From contig CAKRTS010000018.1 of NCBI GenBank assembly GCA_934402315.1, forward strand, positions 1-64,000: a stretch of 64,000 nt of DNA. The letters are read 5' to 3'. A program made the translations under genes and the position numbers. Of the stretch, positions 1 to 7,249 are shown piece after piece. The DNA is from an uncultured Acetatifactor sp. Its GTDB lineage: Bacteria; Bacillota; Clostridia; Lachnospirales; Lachnospiraceae. A model generated the notes under the pieces. The model did not search any database. It was not told the DNA's origin and saw only the letters and a program-made list of their open reading frames with translations. Every line of letters begins with the position of its first letter. Position 1 is the stretch's first letter.

Positions 1-198
1 GGAAATATTAGTTCATGGGCAATAGGACATAAAGATTCAAAAGTAAAATCCTTTCTCCAGAATATGAGTGAAAAAGCCGAAGAAATCCTACAGAAGCAGT
101 TGGAAAAAGCAAAGGATACAAAGGAAGGAAAAGAAGTATTCTCGATGAAAAAGCATAAAGAAGTTATAAAAAAGAACAAGGTTGATTTGAAGGTGTAA
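1..198 (+). CDS. 3' end of a hypothetical protein (partial)
   Basis: An open frame enters from the left edge and ends at a TAA at 196-198, giving 65 residues. The visible part is rich in Lys and Glu (for example KAEEILQKQLEKAKDTKEGK) and looks helical, with no membrane segment. I do not recognise it firmly. The next frame downstream has the same lysine-rich style, so the two could be remnants of related genes. With the start outside the window, neither length nor function can be judged. Confidence 0.5.
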   Translation, partial: GNISSWAIGHKDSKVKSFLQNMSEKAEEILQKQLEKAKDTKEGKEVFSMKKHKEVIKKNKVDLKV

Positions 199-229
199 AT
201 AATCAGATTCGAAGTATTATGCAGAAAAA

Positions 230-628
230 ATGCATAGCATTGAGGGAGCCTTGCGTATGTCAGATGAAATCAATGCCCAGTTCGGATTTGAAAGAGTATT
301 CGGTAAGACTAACGGCAATGCAGATACTGATACAAAAATTACAAAATTTGGCATCTCTTTTAATAGTGACGGAACTACCACATTCTTTGCAGAGTTAGAA
401 AAATCATCAGCCAGTCAGAAAGAATATCTTGAAAAGCTTCAGGAAAAGAAAGCTGAGGAGAAAAAAGAGGCAAAGAAAAAGGATCAGTCCAAGCAAATCG
501 AAGTAAGAAAAACTACGGTTCAGGCAAATTCAAAAGAAGAACTTTTGGATAAGATCAAAAATATTGACTGGGATTCTACCAAACCGGAGGAGAATAAAAT
601 CGGCGGAAGATTTAATTTTTTAGTTTAA
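230..628 (+). CDS. Probable C-terminal remnant of a DUF6033-like protein
   Basis: The frame gives 132 residues: a short N-terminal part, a stretch reading GISFNSDGTTTFFAELEKSS, a Lys/Glu-rich helix at about residues 64-86, and a tail near SKEELLDKIKNIDWD. From memory this order matches the C-terminal half of DUF6033-type proteins of Lachnospiraceae, whose function is unknown. No ribosome binding site precedes the ATG at 230, and a stop lies just upstream in frame at 200-202. The usual N-terminal half is absent, so it may be a 5'-truncated remnant rather than a working gene. It sits among clear pseudogenes. The family call is from memory and not verified. Confidence 0.45.
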   Translation: MHSIEGALRMSDEINAQFGFERVFGKTNGNADTDTKITKFGISFNSDGTTTFFAELEKSSASQKEYLEKLQEKKAEEKKEAKKKDQSKQIEVRKTTVQANSKEELLDKIKNIDWDSTKPEENKIGGRFNFLV

Positions 629-681
629 TGGATTCAGATGAAAATAGAAGCAATTTCATAAAATCTTACATACACACTTGA

Positions 682-1383
682 CAATACCCCTCTGAAGAAG
701 GCGTAGGTCAGGCAATTGTAAAATGCGGTCTGCCAAGAGAGGAACTTTTCATTACTACAAAGATCTGGATCAGCAATGCAGGATATGAAAAAGCAAAGGC
801 TTCGATTGAGGAATCCTTGAAGAAACTGAAAACAGACTATGTGGATCTGCTTTTGATTCATCAGCCATTTGGCGATTATTACGGAACATACCGTGCAATG
901 GAGGAAGCCTATAAAGCAGGCAAGGCACGTGCAATCGGCGTTTCAAACTTCTATCCGGATCGTTATATCGATATTGCACATTTCGCAGAAGTTGTTCCTG
1001 CGGTAAATCAGGTGGAAACACATGTGTTCCAGCAGCAGAAAGTGGCTCGTGAATATCTTGCAAAACATAATACACAGATTATGAGCTGGGGACCGTTTGC
1101 AGAATGAAAAAATGATTTTTTCAATACTCCGGTACTGAAAGAAATCGGAGCAAAATATGGAAAGAGTGTAGCTCAGGTGGCACTTCGTTTCTTGCTTCAG
1201 AATGGCGTTGTTGTGATTCCAAAATCAACGCACGAAGAACGAATGCAGGAGAATTTCAATGTATTTGATTTTGTGCTGACAGAAGACTAAATGAAGCAGA
1301 TCGAGGCACTTGATACTGGAAAGAGTTTATTCTTTTCCCATTATTCACCAGAAACAGTGGAATGGTTTATGAGTATTGTGTAA
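682..1383 (+). pseudogene. Aldo/keto reductase pseudogene, 5'-truncated, two internal stops
   Basis: One continuous frame encodes most of an aldo/keto reductase (NADPH-dependent carbonyl reduction, TIM barrel). Recognisable pieces are EEGVGQAI, ELFITTKIW (with the family's active-site Lys), DYVDLLLIHQP (active-site His), GVSNF, NQVE and [15 protein letters not shown]. The first 50 or so residues, including the catalytic Asp and Tyr, are missing; the in-frame TGA at 679-681 marks the break. A TGA at 1105-1107 follows GPFAE where family members usually have Gly, and a TAA at 1288-1290 follows VLTED where Glu is expected. Each could come from one G-to-T change. The reading frame is otherwise preserved to TAA at 1381-1383, so decay looks recent. 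Confidence 0.85.
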
Positions 1384-1401
1384 CAAAGTAGCTTCATAAA
1401 G

Positions 1402-1445
1402 GCAAAAGCGTATTGTGGTTTATACGACCGGCAATACGCTTTTGC
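1402..1445. terminator. Perfect 14-bp hairpin, terminator-like
   Basis: GCAAAAGCGTATTG at 1402-1415 pairs perfectly with 1432-1445 around a 16-nt loop. It starts 18 nt after the aldo/keto reductase stop. The 3' arm is T-rich (CTTTTGC) but there is no long T-run after it, so it is a probable terminator of the decayed gene, possibly bidirectional. Confidence 0.6.
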
Positions 1446-1489
1446 TGTATAATAGGATAAGAAAATTGTTATACGGAAAGGATAAGAAA

Positions 1490-1708
1490 ATGAAGGAACA
1501 GAATCATCCGAATGTGATTAAAATTCGAAATGCACATGTTCATAATCTGAAACATATTAATGTGGATATTCCACTAAATAAGCTTGTGGGAATTGCCGGA
1601 GTATCCGGTTCCGGGAATCCGAAGTACATTTGGAACCGGATCGGAACTGTTAAACACATTATGACTGATGTTTTCAAGACTTGCAAATCACAGTTCAAAA
1701 CTTTATAA
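1490..1708 (+). pseudogene. 5' stub of a UvrA-like excinuclease ATPase
   Basis: Starting at ATG 1490 (preceded by GGAAAGGATAAGAAA), the frame reads IKIRNAHVHNLKHINVD and then GIAGVSGSG. This is the opening of a UvrA-family ABC ATPase up to Walker A. Where Lys-Ser-Ser is required the sequence reads GSGNPKYIW, and similarity ends there; the remaining 30 or so residues match nothing I know. UvrA proteins are over 700 residues, so only about 40 survive. The break point falls at about 1615. This is one of several broken genes in the first 2 kb. Confidence 0.7.
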
Positions 1709-1939
1709 TTCTAAGGAATCTTCAGCATCTACCCACATCTGCAAATTTTCATCAAGATATAACCTTGCATATTCTAGTGGCTCATCAATTGCAAGCGATG
1801 TCAAAGCACAATCAGATCCAGGTGTGGTTTTTAAATTCTTTTCGGCTTCCCAACAATCAATACGGAGTATATAGCCTGCACTGGTATAAACATCAATGCT
1901 GTTTTGATTAGGATTGTATTCTGCAAATATTGTTCTCAT
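1703..1939 (-). CDS. Small conserved protein, DUF6061-like
   Basis: A 78-residue protein starting MRTIFAEYNPNQNSIDVY and ending in an acidic tail (WVDAEDSLEL). I place the start at 1939 because AAGGAGA lies 8-9 nt upstream on the minus strand; the longer reading from 1960 has no such site. It has no signal peptide or membrane segment. From memory it resembles a widespread small protein of Clostridia (DUF6061), of unknown function, often found near mobile elements. It is intact, unlike its neighbours, and its 3' end overlaps the UvrA-like stub tail-to-tail by 6 nt. Confidence 0.65.
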   Translation of the reverse strand: MRTIFAEYNPNQNSIDVYTSAGYILRIDCWEAEKNLKTTPGSDCALTSLAIDEPLEYARLYLDENLQMWVDAEDSLEL

Positions 1940-2036
1940 CGTATCGAATCTCCTTATCATTCAATCATCAGTAAAAAAATCAGAAGCATTTCAATCAGTT
2001 CACTATGTCAGTTTTATTTTGTTTTATATAATTTTC

Positions 2037-2113
2037 TTTCCCTTATTTTTTCCCTTATCAGAGTTCATAAACTCGTATGGGAAGATATAACATAAGGGAA
2101 AGCCTAAGGGAAA
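2037..2113. repeat. Inverted repeat of doubled TAAGGGAAA motifs
   Basis: The 22-nt arm at 2037-2058 (CCCTTA twice) is the inverse of the arm at 2092-2113 (TAAGGGAAA twice), with 18 of 22 positions matching and 33 nt between them. A further CCCTTA occurs near 2187. It could be an operator, a recombinase site or a scar of an excised element; nothing nearby decides between these. Confidence 0.5.
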
Positions 2114-2254
2114 GCTCACCTGCGATAAACTTAGTGTTTTCAAGGGCTTGTAAGGAATTTGATAACATAATATAATAATTATTAAATCCCTTAGAATATG
2201 TGAAATCTCAATTCAAGTTTGTCTGACTCAAAACAATTTAATATCAAACTATAC

Positions 2255-2291
2255 AAGCACTTTAGCCAATAAAGATTAAGGTGCTTTTTTT
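2255..2291 (+). terminator. Intrinsic terminator
   Basis: AAGCACTTTA (2255-2264) pairs with TAAGGTGCTT (2277-2286) around a 12-nt loop, with one G-T pair, and runs into seven T residues. No intact plus-strand gene precedes it, so it is probably left over from a lost gene. Confidence 0.7.
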
Positions 2292-2324
2292 GCGCCTTGA
2301 AAGGAGGTGGTTACAGCTAAACAC

Positions 2325-2428
2325 ATCGGGGAAAGCCCGATTTAATCATTACAACAGGCATTGCCTGATCATATAGAGTTAATTTTAACAGCCAGTTAGG
2401 GATTATCCCTGCTGGCTTATTTTTTTAT
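2325..2428 (+). terminator. Three consecutive hairpins, the last a terminator
   Basis: Hairpin 1 is ATCGGG/CCCGAT (2325-2341, loop GAAAG). Hairpin 2 is CAGGC/GCCTG (2355-2367). Hairpin 3 is GCCAGTTAGGGA/TCCCTGCTGGC (2391-2416) with a small bulge, followed by TTATTTTTTTAT. The last is a clear intrinsic terminator; the first two could belong to a short structured transcript. Confidence 0.6.
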
Positions 2429-2433
2429 CTATA

Positions 2434-2667
2434 GTGGCTGGTATTTCAATAGTTCTGACATTCTTAAGGAATAATGCAAATGATACAGCTGAACGTATCG
2501 AGGCATGTGCAAAAAAGTCCGGCATGGAAGTTGTTGAGACAATTTTCAATACAGATAAAAAAGCGGTTGAACGATTAAGATATTATATTGAAAGAGATAT
2601 CGTGGAGGAAAGACTGATAAACGGAGCATCCCGGCAGGAAATCGATGAATGGGTGAAAACGTTGTAA
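2434..2667 (+). CDS. Small hypothetical protein, possibly 5'-truncated
   Basis: The frame from GTG at 2434 gives 77 residues, AGISIVLTFLRNNANDTAER through a tail ERLINGASRQEIDEWVKTL. It begins directly after the T-run of a terminator and has no ribosome binding site, so the N-terminus may be lost or the frame may be untranslated. The sequence looks protein-like (amphipathic helices, no internal bias) but I do not recognise a family. Confidence 0.35.
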   Translation: MAGISIVLTFLRNNANDTAERIEACAKKSGMEVVETIFNTDKKAVERLRYYIERDIVEERLINGASRQEIDEWVKTL

Positions 2668-2715
2668 AAGAAAAAGCCTGCAATATTTCAAGGGAAAATC
2701 GGACGAATAATATAA

Positions 2716-2745
2716 TTGATTTATGCGGGCTGTTCGTGCTATAAT
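2716..2745 (+). promoter_or_regulatory. Sigma-A type promoter of the zinc-ribbon gene
   Basis: TTGATT (2716-2721), an 18-nt spacer and a perfect TATAAT (2740-2745) lie 70 nt before the start codon at 2816. Confidence 0.7.
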
Positions 2746-2815
2746 AATCACAAGTGAGTCGGGGGTAGCATAGATTCACGAATAACATTAAGAAAAAATC
2801 GAAGGAGGGATCACA

Positions 2816-3286
2816 ATGTCTTTTTTTGATGATCTGGGTAAGAAGCTCTCACAGGCGGGGCAGACAGCTGTTCAGAAGACAAAGGAGATGGCGGATATTG
2901 CAAAGTTGAATTCTGCTATTTCTGACGAGGAAAAGCGGATTGACGACAATTATCTGCAAATCGGTAAGCTCTATGTTTCGCTTCATGACGCGGAGCACGA
3001 GGCTGATTTCGATGCGTTTATAGCCGCAATTCATGAGGCTGAGGGTAAGATTAAGGACTATCAGCAGCAGATCAAGGACATTAAGGGTATCGTAAAGTGC
3101 GAGAAGTGCGGCGCTGAGGTATCCAAGGATTCAGCGTTCTGCAGTGCCTGCGGTGCACCTATGCCGAAGGAAGAGCCTGTTGTTGAGCCGCAGCCGATCG
3201 AGGAGACCCCTGTTGCAGCAGCACAGGAGATCGCGTCTGAGCCTGTGCAGGAGACACCTGCAGAAAATCCTGGACAGCAGGTATAA
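2816..3286 (+). CDS. Coiled-coil protein with C-terminal zinc ribbon
   Basis: A 156-residue cytosolic protein. Residues 1-90 are helical with heptad character (AKLNSAISDEEKRIDDNYLQ). Around residues 95-115 a zinc ribbon reads CEKCGAEVSKDSAFCSACG, that is two CxxC pairs. The tail is Pro/Glu/Val-rich and probably disordered. AAGGAGGG precedes the ATG by 7 nt. It is followed after 26 nt by a small membrane protein, so the two are likely co-transcribed. Such zinc-ribbon proteins are common in Lachnospiraceae but have no settled function. I see no enzyme motif. Confidence 0.8.
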   Translation: MSFFDDLGKKLSQAGQTAVQKTKEMADIAKLNSAISDEEKRIDDNYLQIGKLYVSLHDAEHEADFDAFIAAIHEAEGKIKDYQQQIKDIKGIVKCEKCGAEVSKDSAFCSACGAPMPKEEPVVEPQPIEETPVAAAQEIASEPVQETPAENPGQQV

Positions 3287-3312
3287 AAGAGGAAGAGGGA
3301 GATTAGAGAATT

Positions 3313-3732
3313 ATGCAGAAGACAAAATTAGGCATTTCCGCAGCTTTGCTTGGGGCTGTGGTCTGTTTTTCGGGACTGTTCAGCGGATACCTTTTGGTTT
3401 TCCTGTTGACAGCCTACATCCTTTTGATGGAGGAGAATGTCTGGCTTAAGAAGACCGCAGTCAAGACGGTTGCAGTGTTGATGGTCTTCTCCCTGCTGAG
3501 CGCAGTGCTTGGCCTGATCCCTGATCTTATCAGTGTCATCAGCAGCATCTTCAACATCTTTAACGGAAGCTTCAGCATCAGAATCCTTTCCAGCATTATT
3601 TCCGCTGCAAGGAGCATTCTTGGATTCTTAGAGACACTGCTGCTGCTCGGACTTGGATTTAAGGCGCTGAATCAGGGAACGATTAAGATTCCTATGATTG
3701 ACAAGCTTGTAGACAAGGCATTCGGAGAATAA
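3313..3732 (+). CDS. Small multi-pass membrane protein, unknown function
   Basis: 139 residues with about four hydrophobic segments: residues 7-24, 26-40, 51-75 and 92-118. There is no signal-peptide cleavage site and no recognisable domain. GGGAGATTAGAGAATT precedes the ATG. It follows the zinc-ribbon gene without a terminator and is followed by the promoter of the structured RNA. A link with the zinc-ribbon protein is inferred from spacing only. Confidence 0.7.
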   Translation: MQKTKLGISAALLGAVVCFSGLFSGYLLVFLLTAYILLMEENVWLKKTAVKTVAVLMVFSLLSAVLGLIPDLISVISSIFNIFNGSFSIRILSSIISAARSILGFLETLLLLGLGFKALNQGTIKIPMIDKLVDKAFGE

Positions 3733-3748
3733 TTGTCAATTTTTTCTA

Positions 3749-3777
3749 TTGTAAATGCATGAGGAATCAGCTATAAT
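3749..3777 (+). promoter_or_regulatory. Promoter of the 6S-like RNA
   Basis: TTGTAA (3749-3754), 17-nt spacer, TATAAT (3772-3777). The structured RNA starts within 5-8 nt downstream, exactly where a transcript should begin. Confidence 0.75.
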
Positions 3778-3781
3778 AAGT

Positions 3782-3976
3782 GTAACCTGAGATGTCCGAT
3801 AACTCTTGTTCATTTTTGAACCTACATTTACTTTAAACGGGATTCCTATATTGCCAAGTGGCTGTCAGGCCCTCACTCATTGCGAGGATTGGAAGGGAAG
3901 GCAAAAGCGTGGTTGCGGTTACCCACCTAGCATTGCTAGGAGTCAAAAAACAAGAGGCGGCATTTTGGGGATACAC
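3782..3976 (+). ncRNA. ssrS: Structured RNA, probable 6S RNA
   Basis: This 195-nt region has its own promoter and terminator and no credible gene. Its ends close on each other: GTGTA (3782-3786) pairs with TACAC (3972-3976), ATGTCCG with CGGCAT, and CTCTTGTT (3804-3811) with AACAAGAG. That leaves a rod with a large central region. Inside lie GAACCTACATT and AACGGGATTCC, and a CCTAGCATTGCTAGG hairpin on the 3' side. Length, rod shape with an open middle and these boxes fit Firmicutes 6S RNA, which binds housekeeping RNA polymerase and acts as a decoy promoter. RNase P RNA, tmRNA and SRP RNA motifs are absent. The pairing is seen directly; the 6S name rests on remembered family features. Confidence 0.62.
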
Positions 3977-3982
3977 GAAAGA

Positions 3983-4010
3983 AAAGAGCAGTCCATATGG
4001 GCTGCTCTTT
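3983..4010 (+). terminator. Terminator of the 6S-like RNA
   Basis: AAAGAGCAGTCC (3983-3994) pairs with GGGCTGCTCTTT (3999-4010) around ATAT, with one wobble pair and a T-rich end. Confidence 0.8.
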
Positions 4011-4046
4011 TAAAATGTCACTGAGAGACAGTTTTGGGAGGGAAGA

Positions 4047-6050
4047 GTGGATAAAAGAGAATTTCATCTGAGCAGGGCGCAGAGGATGCAGCTGAAGGCA
4101 TTTGTCTGTCTGCTCGGAATTCTGCTGATACTTATATTAATCATCGGGAAGCTGATTTCTGCACTCTGGCATGGTGACAAAGACAATGAAGTACAGCCTG
4201 AGCCGCACATTCCGACAGTCCGGGTCCTGAAAAATGTCTGGATCGCGGAGGCGGGAGAGGATGGATTGACCGTTTATGACGAGGGACAGCGCACGTTTTT
4301 TCAATGGGGAGTTCCCGATGGAGACGGACAGGGAACTATAGAAAGCCAAGGCTCGCAGACCGGACAATCGGAGAAAGACTGCCGGGAGCAGGTGGCGGAT
4401 GTCACATTGACGGACAATCTGGTCACGGAGGTGGCGGTAAAGGCGGAAAAGATCAATGGCCGTGTGCTGAGCTACACCGGAAACTGTATAGAATTGGAAG
4501 GGTACGGAAGGCTGCCCCTTTCTGAGGAATACCATGGCTACAGGCTGTATGGCAGTCTGGCAATGTGTACGGTGCAGGATCTCAGCTGCGGATATGATAA
4601 TGCCGATTTCTGTCTGGAGGATGGTGAAATCTGTGCGGTTCTTCTCGCGCGGGAGGAAGCCATGCAGTACATAAGGGTGCTGATCAGGGCGTCCGATTAC
4701 ACAGGGCTTCTCCATGCGTCTCCGGTCATTACGGCGGACACGGACTTTACGGTCGTTTACAGCACTGGCGGAGAGGAAAAGAGGGAGGAGCATTCTGCAG
4801 GTGAGGAGCTTTGTTTTAGCTATGACAGCCCTTATTTTGAAGGTGGAAGGGTCTGCGTCGTACCTGATACGCTCACGGGAAAGCTGCTGCTTCCAGATGT
4901 CAACCGGAGTCAGGGAGTTCCGGCTTACCGGGGGAAAATGGAATTGCTAAGGACAGAGGACGGCATTGCGGTGATCAATAAGCTTCCCTTGGAGGAATAT
5001 CTGTACAGTGTTGTGCCGAGTGAGATGCCGGCGTCCTACCCGGCAGAGGCGCTGCGGGCACAGGCGATCTGCGCGAGAACCTACGCTTACGGTCACATGC
5101 TGCACGCGGCGTATCCGCAGTATGGGGCGCATGTTGACGACAGCACAGCCTTTCAGGTCTACAACAATATCACAGAGCAGGAGAGCGCCACTGCCGCCGT
5201 GAAGAACACCTACGGACAGCTTCTTTGCACCGGGGACGGCGAATTGGCGGAGACCTTTTATTATTCCACCTCCTGTGGTGTCGGGAGCGATGCCAATGTG
5301 TGGAAGACGCAGGCGGCGCCGGAATTAACTTATCTGAAAGCGAGAGAAATTTCCACAGAGGCGATGGAAAACCTGCTGTGCCAGACAGGTGCGGCGCAAA
5401 CAACGGGCACAGCGGAGGCGGGTGAAGACCTTGCCGGGCGCCTGCGGGACGAGGCAGCATTCAGGAACTTCATTCTGTCGAAGGATGAAAAGCATTTCGA
5501 GGCGAAGGAAGGCTGGTACCGGTGGAGCTACGAGGTAGAGCGGATTGACAGCAAGGCAATCCTTGAGGCGCTACAGCGGAGATACGCGGCGAACAGCAGC
5601 CTTGTGCTGACGCTTGTGGACGGAGAATTTGTCAGCAGGGAGATCGACAGGCTCGGAGTGATAACGGACATTTACGTTGCGAAGCGGGGAGCCGGCGGCG
5701 TGGCGGATGAGCTGGTGATCGAGTCGGATGAAGGAAGCTATAAAATTATTTCGGAGTACAATATCCGCGCAGTGCTTTGCGACGGGCAGAGCAAGGCGGT
5801 GCGGCAGGACGGGAGCGAGACTTCCTGCCCGAATCTGCTCCCCAGTGGATTTTTTATAATATCGACTGGTAAAGCGAAGGAAAGTGTGGTAGGATATTCC
5901 ATAATCGGCGGCGGCTTCGGACACGGAGTGGGAATGAGCCAGAACGGTGCCAGACGGATGGCAGAGGCGGGCTGGACAGCCGGGGAGATTCTGCGGTTCT
6001 TTTATGCAGACTGTAATTTAGAATTCATATATGAGGAGAGCGGGAAATGA
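4047..6050 (+). CDS. SpoIID/LytB-domain membrane-anchored protein
   Basis: 667 residues from a GTG start with GGGAGGG upstream. One membrane anchor (about residues 18-40) precedes a long extracytoplasmic part. The SpoIID domain begins near residue 290; the segment at 311-349 carries LPLEEYLYSVVPSEMP and ALRAQAICARTYAY. It closes near residue 620 with GGGFGHGVGMSQNGA. SpoIID-family proteins are lytic transglycosylases acting on stem-peptide-free glycan strands during engulfment, and the PSEMP Glu matches the catalytic position. At 667 residues it is nearly twice the length of SpoIID itself (about 340), mainly because of a 280-residue N-terminal region I cannot assign. It is therefore a paralogue, not necessarily the sporulation enzyme. 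Its stop overlaps the next start. Confidence 0.85.
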   Translation: MDKREFHLSRAQRMQLKAFVCLLGILLILILIIGKLISALWHGDKDNEVQPEPHIPTVRVLKNVWIAEAGEDGLTVYDEGQRTFFQWGVPDGDGQGTIESQGSQTGQSEKDCREQVADVTLTDNLVTEVAVKAEKINGRVLSYTGNCIELEGYGRLPLSEEYHGYRLYGSLAMCTVQDLSCGYDNADFCLEDGEICAVLLAREEAMQYIRVLIRASDYTGLLHASPVITADTDFTVVYSTGGEEKREEHSAGEELCFSYDSPYFEGGRVCVVPDTLTGKLLLPDVNRSQGVPAYRGKMELLRTEDGIAVINKLPLEEYLYSVVPSEMPASYPAEALRAQAICARTYAYGHMLHAAYPQYGAHVDDSTAFQVYNNITEQESATAAVKNTYGQLLCTGDGELAETFYYSTSCGVGSDANVWKTQAAPELTYLKAREISTEAMENLLCQTGAAQTTGTAEAGEDLAGRLRDEAAFRNFILSKDEKHFEAKEGWYRWSYEVERIDSKAILEALQRRYAANSSLVLTLVDGEFVSREIDRLGVITDIYVAKRGAGGVADELVIESDEGSYKIISEYNIRAVLCDGQSKAVRQDGSETSCPNLLPSGFFIISTGKAKESVVGYSIIGGGFGHGVGMSQNGARRMAEAGWTAGEILRFFYADCNLEFIYEESGK

Positions 6051-6901
6051 TTCGCAAGCTGTATCTGATCGGGCGTGATTTTTCTGCCCAGATGAAAAAA
6101 CAAAATATCAGTGCCTATGCGGCGAGCATTGCGTTTTTCTTCTTTCTGTCAATCGTTCCCATGCTGATGGTTATCTGCATGGTGATTCCGTACACCCCGC
6201 TCACGGAGGAAAATCTGGTGCAGGCGGTCACGGACATTACGCCGGACAGGGTTGATCCGGTCGTGGAAGGCCTGATCGCCGACGTCTATGACAAGTCAGC
6301 GGGAATCCTGTCCATTGCGGTCATTGCGACTCTGTGGTCGGCGGCGAAGGGGGTTATGGCGCTGATGCAGGGACTGAATGCGGTCAACGGTGTGGATGAG
6401 AAGCGGAACTATTTTGTCATCCGTGCGGTTGCCTGCCTTTATACGGTTGTCATGCTGATTGTCGTGATCCTCAGCCTTTTTATCAACGTATTCGGAAACC
6501 AGCTCGTCAATCTTGCCCTGCACAGGATACCGCAGCTCCAGAGGCTTGTGAGCTTTCTGATGCATTTCCGGTTCCTTGTGGTCTGGGCGGTGCTGACGCT
6601 GCTCTTTGCAACCGTGTATGCCTTTATGCCGGATGATAAGCTGAGATTCAGGGAACAGATTCCCGGTGCAACCTTTGCGGCAGTCGTGTGGAGCATTTTT
6701 TCGTGGGGCTTTTCGATGTACGTCGATTACAGCAATTCCTACGGTATTTACGGAAGCCTTGCAATTATTATCATTATATTGCTCTGGATGTATTTCTGCA
6801 TGTATATCATTATGATCGGAGCATACCTCAACCGGTATTTCCGACCGGTGAATCAGGCGCTCGTCAGGACGAGAAAAGGTGACATTACAGGAAGTACTTG
6901 A
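6047..6901 (+). CDS. YihY/BrkB-family membrane protein
   Basis: 284 residues with six predicted membrane segments and family hallmarks: SAYAASIAFFFFLSIVPMLM near the N-terminus, ATLWSAAKGVMALMQGLN around residues 97-115, and YGIYGSLAIIIIILLWMY near residue 235. The family was once called ribonuclease BN by mistake; its real role, probably transport or envelope integrity, is unsettled. The start ATG overlaps the stop of the SpoIID-domain gene (ATGA), so translation is probably coupled. A tRNA-responsive leader for pheST starts right after its stop. Confidence 0.85.
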   Translation: MIRKLYLIGRDFSAQMKKQNISAYAASIAFFFFLSIVPMLMVICMVIPYTPLTEENLVQAVTDITPDRVDPVVEGLIADVYDKSAGILSIAVIATLWSAAKGVMALMQGLNAVNGVDEKRNYFVIRAVACLYTVVMLIVVILSLFINVFGNQLVNLALHRIPQLQRLVSFLMHFRFLVVWAVLTLLFATVYAFMPDDKLRFREQIPGATFAAVVWSIFSWGFSMYVDYSNSYGIYGSLAIIIIILLWMYFCMYIIMIGAYLNRYFRPVNQALVRTRKGDITGST

Positions 6902-6926
6902 CTTTTCTTAATAAAGTCTATAAACT
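6898..6926 (+). promoter_or_regulatory. Candidate promoter of the pheST T-box transcript
   Basis: TTGACT (6898-6903) overlaps the stop codon of the BrkB gene. A TAAACT at 6921-6926 gives a 17-nt spacer; TATAAA at 6919 would give 15. The leader begins just downstream. Confidence 0.5.
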
Positions 6927-7208
6927 GTTAGCAGAGACAAAGGCATTGATGGTGCATAGTAGGAGTTCATCTTCTTTCAGAGAGAAAGAGTCGTCGGCTG
7001 TGAGCTTTTTCAGGTTCAGATGAAGCCCCGAATTTCCCACCGGAGCCTCCGGATATGAAGCCGCAGCTTAGAAAAGAGCGGGAGTAGTTTCGGACGTATG
7101 GCGCGCGTTATGCGCTGATGAGTGCTCTGCCGTCAGGCAGGGAAGCAGGGTGGTACCGCGGAGAAAGTGAATTCGTCCCATGCACAATTTTTGTGCATGG
7201 TTTTTTTA
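6927..7208 (+). promoter_or_regulatory. T-box leader controlling pheST
   Basis: The invariant T-box AGGGTGGTACCGCG is at 7147-7160, 5' of a rho-independent terminator (stem CCATGCACAA at 7178-7187 with 7191-7200, then seven T residues). This is the tRNA-sensing arrangement in which uncharged tRNA pairs through its acceptor end with the T-box and prevents termination. The downstream genes specify tRNA-Phe. A TTC in the specifier region (about 7036-7040, context CCCGAATTTCCC) fits a Phe codon, though I have not folded Stem I rigorously. Confidence 0.93.
7178..7207 (+). terminator. T-box terminator hairpin before pheS
   Basis: A perfect 10-bp stem with a TTT loop and a T7 tail. Its 5' arm lies just after the T-box, so it competes with the antiterminator. 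Confidence 0.9.
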
Positions 7209-7249
7209 TGCACAAAACACCATTTTGAAGGAGAACGGAGGATATCTTA

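Larger units (their letters stand above)
1940..2433. other. Gene-free, AT-rich stretch with repeats and hairpins
   Basis: No convincing gene is visible in these 494 nt. The stretch holds an inverted repeat built on TAAGGGAAA (2037-2113), one strong terminator (2255-2291), a lone purine-rich AAGGAGGTGG at 2301-2310 with no gene after it, and three consecutive hairpins (2325-2416) ending in a T-run. The isolated ribosome binding site suggests a small gene was deleted here. Confidence 0.6.

Noticed and set aside
1..2700. Prophage
   Set aside because: No phage structural, integrase or lysis gene is seen; only remnants and hairpins, so at most an old element edge.
3782..3976. RNase P RNA, tmRNA or SRP RNA as identity of the structured RNA
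   Set aside because: None of their conserved boxes is visible; size and rod shape suit 6S RNA better.
3806..4024. 72-codon frame between the membrane protein and the SpoIID gene
   Set aside because: It lies within the folded RNA and its terminator, with no ribosome binding site.
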